Shown here piece by piece: positions 57,742 through 64,000 of a DNA stretch of 64,000 nucleotides. The stretch's first letter is position 1, and every line of letters begins with the position of its first letter. Under the pieces are notes generated by a model. The model was not told the origin of the DNA. It did no database searches and was given only the letters and a program-made list of their open reading frames with translations. Source of the DNA: Physcomitrium patens (Eukaryota; Streptophyta; Bryopsida; Funariales; Funariaceae); NCBI RefSeq assembly GCF_000002425.4, contig NC_037271.1, positions 8,711,512-8,775,511 of the forward strand, in the 5' to 3' direction. The translations under genes were made by a program, and so were the position numbers.

Positions 57742-60700
57742 ATGATGGCTCGTGCCACTGACTATATTCATGACGATCCGGGATCCTTCACTGTGGTACA
57801 AGTGGCTGCTGGGGAAGCGCACACTCTTGCTCTCACAGGTACGGTTCATCTCTTAGCCCTGCCAGCGAATTCCGTTTCGGACGTTGCACTCTCGCATATT
57901 CATGCCCTCTACCGCATCCTCGTACAAGTTCTCATACATGCTCGTCGAATTCTTTGGAGAACCGAATTGGCCTTCCCGCGTCCTTTCTGGATTTGCACTT
58001 TTAAAAGGTCTAGTTTTCGCCCTAAAGGTTAACACGAGATTTCCGGTCAAGGGGAATCGCGTTATCTCTGCGAGCGTACTAAAAAGATCGAGAAATTTTT
58101 GAGTCTTTTTAGAAGGAAATCACATGTGTGACACCTGTTCGGGGTGCTTAGTATCACTGTGTATGAAATCAGAGCGAGCTGTGGAGTTCGTAAGGATCAA
58201 ATTGATCGGTATGAATTATTCCGATTGTGCACTCCGCACATTTTTGTTGATTTGTTCTCTAGTTTCGAATGACCTTGCCCCTCATAGGGTTCCAACAACC
58301 CCGTCACTCGTAGTATCTCTTGCAGCAGGTGCTGCCTAGGCATTTAGTGCCAAACTTTGCTAAGCTTAGGGCTTTTATTTGCGGGATTTGAGGATGGATT
58401 TGATGTTCTACATTCTTGCTAGTTACAGTAAGGGATATATTGTGAAAGAGTAACAGGCTGCTAAGTTAGTCAGTTCTGTATACTTAAGAACTCCGATGAG
58501 ACCCCACTTTCACTGTACAAGAGTATCGTGTTTGGAGCTGGCAGTCACATTTTTTACTTGTGAACGCACCTGGTATGTGCAGCTAGTGGCAGCGTCTACA
58601 CATGGGGTCGAGGGCAATTCGGACGTATGGGTATGGGAGTCTTTCAAGACGAACTTGAACCCACGCTTGTCGAGATTGGAGCGACAGTGGAGGAAGACAA
58701 TGGCCTCCCAACAAGGGATGACAGGGATTCGGCAGAGAGATCCAGAGTTACTCAAATTGCTGCTGGAGCCTATCATAGTCTTGCCCTAGCAGGTTCCATT
58801 TTCCCATGACCAAATTATTCCAGTAGTTACACCTCGTGTTACTGCGCGAATAATTTGTTTGTAGTATGCAAATGTATTGACAGTCTTGATTTCTTGCATT
58901 GGCCCACTGCAGTAGTGCTGAATTTTTGCTGGTTGTGGTTGTGAAATAATTGATTGCAACAGGTGACGGGACGGTGTGGTCATGGGGTTTCAATGCCTGT
59001 ATCCTTATTAAAAAATGCTACGCTTTCTGTTAGCACTCTGTTGTTGTTGTGACTGAAGAACCTAGCTGTATTCAATTGTATTTTGCATTTTCTCTAACTG
59101 CAGATGTAGGGACACCGATCCTTTTTTATTTTTACTTAATCTTATTTTACCAGTGCCACTCCTTAATTGAAACATGGACGGTCAGCTGGGTCGTCAAAGG
59201 GCCGCATCCTATCCTGCTCCAATCACCTTCCCCCGTCCCAGCAGCTTCTCCTCAGACGATTATCGGGAGAAAACACCATCTTGGAGCCAAGATGCTCGGG
59301 ATCCGAACTCCACGCAGCTCAAGGTGATCGCCCCGACTAGATTTTTCATATTTTAATACTCGCGCATTAATCTCTATCTTTGCAAGTTTCTGGTTTTGAT
59401 CCCCTGAAGGTGATGCTATTACCCAGGTCATACAAGTCGAAGCTAACGGTATGATGTCAAGTGCAATCGATCAAGAAGGTGGGTTATGGCTCTGGGGGGC
59501 AGTTCCCCATCCCGCGGCGCCAGACAAAAAGTCAGAGTCCAATTCGTTCGAGCTCGCTAATATTAATTATCCAGAACGTGTTTCGGCACTGATGGGACAC
59601 TGTGTACGTCGAGTGGCTTGCGGGAGTGAGCATATTTTAGCGCTCGTAGCTGGCTGCAATGGAGTTGATTGCTATTCTTGGGGAGGCAACGCATATGGCC
59701 AACTTGGTCTCGGCGACTTTGAGCCGCGTGACATTCCTACAAAAATCAAAATGCAGCAGGTAGGAGTGATAGTGGACTTTGCTTGTGGTTATTACCACAG
59801 TGCTATCGTCACTATGCAAGATGACGATCAGGAGCTGGATTCCGACAGCTCCTCCATGGCGAGAAGAATCCAGACTTCGCCGCAGCTGATGGAGCAAGTC
59901 ATGGCGTCTCCAAAACTGCGAGGACGCGTAACACCCGACCAGTACATGGAATCTCTTGCTTCACCGCGGGTACGATCCAAGCAGGGATATCAAGACGCAC
60001 TTCCAAACAATGGCTCCCGAAATCAGAGCAGCTTCAGTATCCACAGCGATAGCAGCTCCCGGGCTTACTCGCAGAGCTCGGTGTCTAGCTGGGCGGGGAA
60101 TGGGTCAAGGACACAGGCTTCAAAGAGGGAGAGCGGAGGAGTTAGCGATGGCGGGTTCTCCACTTGCTGGACCTTTGGGCAAAATGAGAATGGTCAGTTA
60201 GGTATAGGCACTTGCACAAACTCAAATTCTCCAGTCACAGTGGGAGCATTACCTACTCGCGAGAGAATACAGACCGTCGTGTGCGGACTGTTTCATACCG
60301 CAGTTGTAATGGAATCTGGAGACGTCTGGGTTTGGGGAATGGAAGGCGGTCTTGGACAATGTCCGGGGATTGGACCTCCAGGATCGAAGAGCGGAGATGC
60401 TCTCTCACCGGTGCGAGTTTTTGGAGAGTCGTCAGCTAAGTGCAATCTATTTTCGGGCTCCAAAGGGATTGCATGCGGCGCTGCGCACACTTTGACTGTT
60501 TCCGACGGTGGGAAAGATCTCTGGGCCTGGGGTCGCGGCAAGAATGGCGTCCTTGGCCTCGGGCATCACTCTGATAGCTGGTTCCCAAGTCCGGTGCTGT
60601 GGCCGCCGGGGCCGCAATCCAATGGCTCCAAGGATCTGGACGTAGAAGGTATGTATGATATTCGCAGATCTAGTCGCGCATCCAGTAGGGGCGGCTCACG

Positions 60701-61887
60701 AGGTAGAGGCGACGAAATCAGACCTTACGTTCGAGAATTAGACGACAGCAAGCCTCCACGAAGCCATTCCTTCTCTAGATTACCAGTTGAGCAATATGTT
60801 CGCGAAGTGCAAGAGGTAGAGGTTGAAAGACCTCCTCGAGGTGTTTCAAATATCAGAAAAACCATGGAATCTCTAGGTCGGCCCACTATCCGAGGAGAAC
60901 GAGTGATGGAAATCCCGGGACGAACCTCACGAAGGGGAGATCAGGGTATGGAGTCACCGACTCGACCTTCAAGAAGAGATCATATCTGGCCTCCAGTGCA
61001 GCCCGAGCCAGAGAATTCTAGAAGCTTCGGCAGAGAAACAGGTTTGGCAGCAAAGACAACCATGTATTCTGCCTCCCTTAGTTTTGTAAAAGTTGGTTTC
61101 TAGGATATGTCTAACTGTGTTGACTGATGGGAAATAGTGTTTGAGTCAGGAACAGAGCCGTCGTCCACAAGTATGAGAGCTTTCAAGTACCAGATAGGAG
61201 GCGACTCGCACACAGTGGAGGACACAACTTCCATGAAACTAGAGTTGGCCGACTGTTATCGCTATGCGGAGACCTTACATGCTGCCATTTACGGAGGACT
61301 GGAGACCTTCGCTCTTCAATTACCTGGAAATTATTCAAATTCTTACGTCCCCCGATTCAATGCCCAAAATGCAAATGGGTTTGGAGCAAAGAGCTCGGCA
61401 CTGAAGGAGTGGCAGCAGCACGTCGAGGATGCACCGCTTGACGAGTTGGTAAGTTGCCAACATTGTATTGCTGTATTACATTGTGAGGTTGCTGTATGAA
61501 GCCCTTTTTGCAAATTTATATTTTAGATTCCCTTGTCAGAAATGGCTCTGCTTATGTAGGGTTTAAGGTTTGTGATTGGACTCTGCTCAGGTTAAGTTGG
61601 AGCAATTCTATAAAGGCATGCGGAATCGCTTGAAAGACATTATTTTTCAAAGGAAAATGGAAGATTGGTGTCGCCGCGCCATGTCAGGCTTACCCGCTTC
61701 GTCTTACTCTGAGCCGCCTCCTGTCCGGGAGCCATATTCTGTGCAAAGCACACCTTACTTCGACGGGCCCGGAGAGCTGGCTTTACGAATGTCAGGCATA
61801 TTGAATGACCGAGGCGAGATGCTCCCCCCAGCTGCATTAGCTGCTTCCATCGGGGAATTCCGAATGCACTCTCAGCGCCGAAGATAA
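57742..61887 (+). CDS. RCC1-repeat (beta-propeller) family protein, seven coding exons
   Basis: Coding exons: 57742-57838, 58583-58792, 58963-58998, 59178-59323, 59427-61041, 61138-61448 and 61591-61887, in frame throughout, 903 residues. RCC1 repeats are recognised by VAAGEAHTLAL, VYTWGRGQFGRMG, IAAGAYHSLAL, VWSWGFNAYGQLGR, VACGSEHILAL, WGGNAYGQLGLGD, FGQNENGQLGIGT and LWAWGRGKNGVLGLG, spanning about residues 15-555. A Ser-rich insertion (about 294-402) separates two groups of blades. After the propeller come an Arg/Ser-rich tail (about 560-700) and a conserved C-terminal region with ELADCYRYAETLHAAIYGGLE and a charged helix. RCC1 propellers serve as guanine-nucleotide exchange or protein-interaction platforms; the exact role is unknown. 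The third intron carries U12-type signals. Confidence 0.87.
58999..59177 (+). other. probable U12-type intron in the RCC1 gene
   Basis: The intron opens with GTATCCTTAT, the U12-type 5' splice signal. Near its end is CTCCTTAAT (59159-59167), one base off the U12 branch-point consensus. Reading-frame continuity (WGFNA-Y-GQLGR) requires the next exon to begin at 59178, so the intron would end in GG, about 11 bases after the branch A. No AG acceptor gives an open in-frame junction here. Confidence 0.6.
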
Positions 61888-63280
61888 CCATCGCCATCAC
61901 TTCAGTCCTCACGAAAACAGCATTCGAACGTTGACGCGATGAACAGTTGCCCTAATCTGTTGGCCACCAAGTTTCTACAGCTCATGAATTTATTCAGAAG
62001 ACTAATTTTGCGTCCAGCTAATACCGAAATGCTCAAACGATCCCAGAAATGTTGTCAGTGGGGATACTTTAGCAGTGGCAGGATGAACATTACGATTCAT
62101 CACTCGGCAGATTGTAATGCAACTTTTTCTTGCGATCAATGGTGGGATCTGCTGTCACGACGAGCCTGAGAACATGTGGAACCGTGAAGAGCCTGCTGCT
62201 GGCGATTGATCTTTTACTAAGGCGCACTTTATTCAGTGACGACTGCTGCTATATTTGGTAGCCAGTTATCCCGTGCCTTGTAGTTAAGTTCTTAGTCTAA
62301 CTCCGAAGAAGTTCAATCTGTAACGAGTTTTGCAGTCATGGAGAGCGTCGAGGTTACGTCTAAAGAGATTAGGCAGAGACCCTTCCCCGGGAATCTCAAG
62401 GCCGAGGTTACAAGTTCGATATTGTACGTGTACTACCTCAGTATTAGCACCCACTCGCGAAGTTCCTGGTTTACTCGCATTCATCACAAAGTAGGACAAC
62501 TGTAAATGTCTCAAAATGATCTGAAATGTAATGTATTGCACTGCAGTGCAATTTCGCGGCGCATGCTTGAACCTTGTGAAAGTAATTGGGTATCTCCGCA
62601 AGAGGAACCTGAGCAATCTCAGATACTTGTTCAAAGGGGTTGTGCGTCTTCTGACAATGCTCATATCCCTTTAGGGAAGTCTAGATGTCACTACTTTGGC
62701 AACCTTCTTTGAGATTGCCATTCTCATTTGACCAAACTACAGTAGATCAGCATGTAGATGCAGCGAGGTCAAGTGTGTGAAAACATAGAATTCTCCACAC
62801 TGAAGTAGAATGAGGAGGCATGCCCTTGGGTTCCACTTCCAGATCACCCGTTGCAGCGTTGTGTTACTTTCTTCCCACTCCATGCCCGAGACTGGATTCA
62901 CAATGCCAGTGCCAAAGGCTGCAGGGCTTGTGCCACTGCTGCTGCTCTGCCCGTTTCTTTATGCGCGTGTGACGACCAGGTGCAGGCGCCCATGCAATTC
63001 AGTCGGTGTCAACTATAAGGTCGATGCTTCTTTCGGAAGTTCACTTGTACCATCTTTTACTTTTACAGGTCATTTTTAAAAAAATAAAAAAAATAAAAAA
63101 ATAAAGGTAAAATACTAGTATCTCAGCCAGGGCTGGACATGGCAGAATGATACAACCTAAATTTACCCTCTAGGACTAGCACTAGGACTTACCAGCTTTC
63201 AATTGGGTTGATTATTGATTTATGATGCAAAAACATCATTAATGCACCAGACCTTTCTAAAATACTTAATGTAACTTCTT
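61888..63280. other. 3' UTR of the RCC1 gene and intergenic DNA
   Basis: The first several hundred bases are likely 3' UTR. Short frames (61939-62169 plus, 62284-62664 minus, 62810-63079 plus) show no recognised motif. An A-rich microsatellite-like stretch lies at about 63077-63104. Confidence 0.45.
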
Positions 63281-63287
63281 GCCTGTA

Positions 63288-63418
63288 CAAGTTGTTTGTG
63301 ACATTGGGATTAAGTTGTGGACTAAACAAGTTGTTTGTGACATTGGGATTAAGTTGTGGACTAAACAAGTTGTTTGTGACATTGGGATTAAGTTGTGGAC
63401 TAAACAAGTTGTTTGTGA
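63288..63418. repeat. 39-bp tandem repeat, 3.4 copies
   Basis: Three identical copies of a 39-base unit starting CAAGTTGTTTGTGACATTGG occupy 63288-63326, 63327-63365 and 63366-63404, followed by a partial copy to 63418. Perfect identity suggests recent expansion. The in-frame peptide repeats seen on the minus strand simply reflect the unit length being a multiple of three. Confidence 0.95.
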
Positions 63419-63570
63419 TGCATGGAAAAAATAGCTACTTTTAATAGCTAACTTCACAGACATCAAGGTGTTTGATATGAAAAAATGCTTTGATTTTAGT
63501 TGGAGGAGAAATAGATGCATTGCAAGTCCAAGGCTCATGAGGTCTTGAGAGCTTTCAAAGCATCATGGAG

Positions 63571-64000
63571 GTCTCTAGGACATGAATCTTGAAGAATTGA
63601 AAGATCAAGAAACTCTTCTAACACTCAAAAAGAAAAGATATTCAAAAATGATATAATATTAAATTAGAATGGCTATTGCCAAAGATAAGAAGATTAGAAA
63701 GTCTTGAAACAAGACTAAAGATTAGAAAGGTGTTGACAAAAATAAAGAAGGCTTCACTTTTGCATCCATATATATATTATCTAACTAGGAGCTACATTGT
63801 TGTGATACAGTTAGAAGATATTTGGATGGTAATTAACTTTACTTGTAAGAGAAGGAATATAATACTAATATATTTACAAATTTGAATGAAATTTAGAATA
63901 AGAGATTATTGGCTTAAATGGATTATTCAAGCTTTGAGAGTATTTTCTTTTAGGATAGATATCCAATTCTATAGTGATTGAAAGCAAGTATTGGAAGAAG
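63571..64000 (-). repeat. B-family LTR copy at the window edge
   Basis: TCTAGGACATGAATCTTGAAG, TAGAATGGCTATTGCCAAAGA, AAGATTAGAAAGTCTTG and GAAGGCTTCACTTTTGC match the first half of the element B LTR. Similarity fades after about 63800, so this is a truncated or interrupted copy that may continue beyond the window. Confidence 0.6.

Noticed and set aside
63189-63538. Repetitive peptide frames on the minus strand (repeated SPQLNPNVTNN)
   Set aside because: The peptide repeat follows from a 39-bp DNA repeat whose length is a multiple of three; no gene context.

Overview
The window is nuclear DNA of a land plant. The gene families present (a plant trihelix factor, a plastid FAX-type fatty acid exporter, a GT34 glycosyltransferase and a plant-type HEL2/ZNF598), compact GC-balanced genes set in very AT-rich intergenic DNA, long leaders and nested chromovirus retrotransposons together suggest a bryophyte, most likely a moss. 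The species cannot be fixed from the sequence alone.

Left gene island (about 4.5-15.7 kb): a two-exon trihelix transcription factor on the + strand (5954-7354) converges on two minus-strand genes. One is a three-exon plastid FAX/TMEM14 protein (11608-9833). The other is a two-exon GT34 Golgi glycosyltransferase (14705-13167) with a probable leader intron.

Central repeat block (about 16.4-40.6 kb): at least four layers of LTR retrotransposons sit inside one another. The youngest, element A (27185-33345), is a chromovirus with a 5-bp GAATG target duplication, an almost open pol and an extra small ORF before the 3' LTR. It lies in one LTR of an older minus-strand chromovirus B (about 21576-33794). 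B interrupts the internal region of a still older element C (18075-36914). C sits in an LTR of a B-family relic D (about 16.4-40.6 kb, LTR-internal-LTR-internal-LTR). LTR divergence rises from A (about 4%) to B (about 13%) to C (more), as the nesting order predicts. The LTRs of A carry arrays of near-perfect heat-shock elements, and shorter arrays occur in C.

Right gene island (42.7-47 kb and 57.7-61.9 kb): a seven-exon minus-strand HEL2/ZNF598-type ubiquitin ligase (46910-42717) acts in ribosome quality control. A seven-coding-exon + strand RCC1-propeller protein (57742-61887) has an intron with U12-type signals and an apparently non-canonical 3' end. Between them lie AT-rich DNA, a 28-bp foldback that could be a MIRNA-like hairpin (about 50.0 kb), and several kilobases of moderate-GC DNA with no gene I recognise. 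A B-family LTR piece and a 39-bp tandem repeat close the window.

The genes are not an operon or an obvious pathway cluster. They are independent housekeeping and regulatory genes flanking a heterochromatin-like nest. Exon boundaries were placed by hand from splice signals, reading-frame continuity and remembered family alignments.
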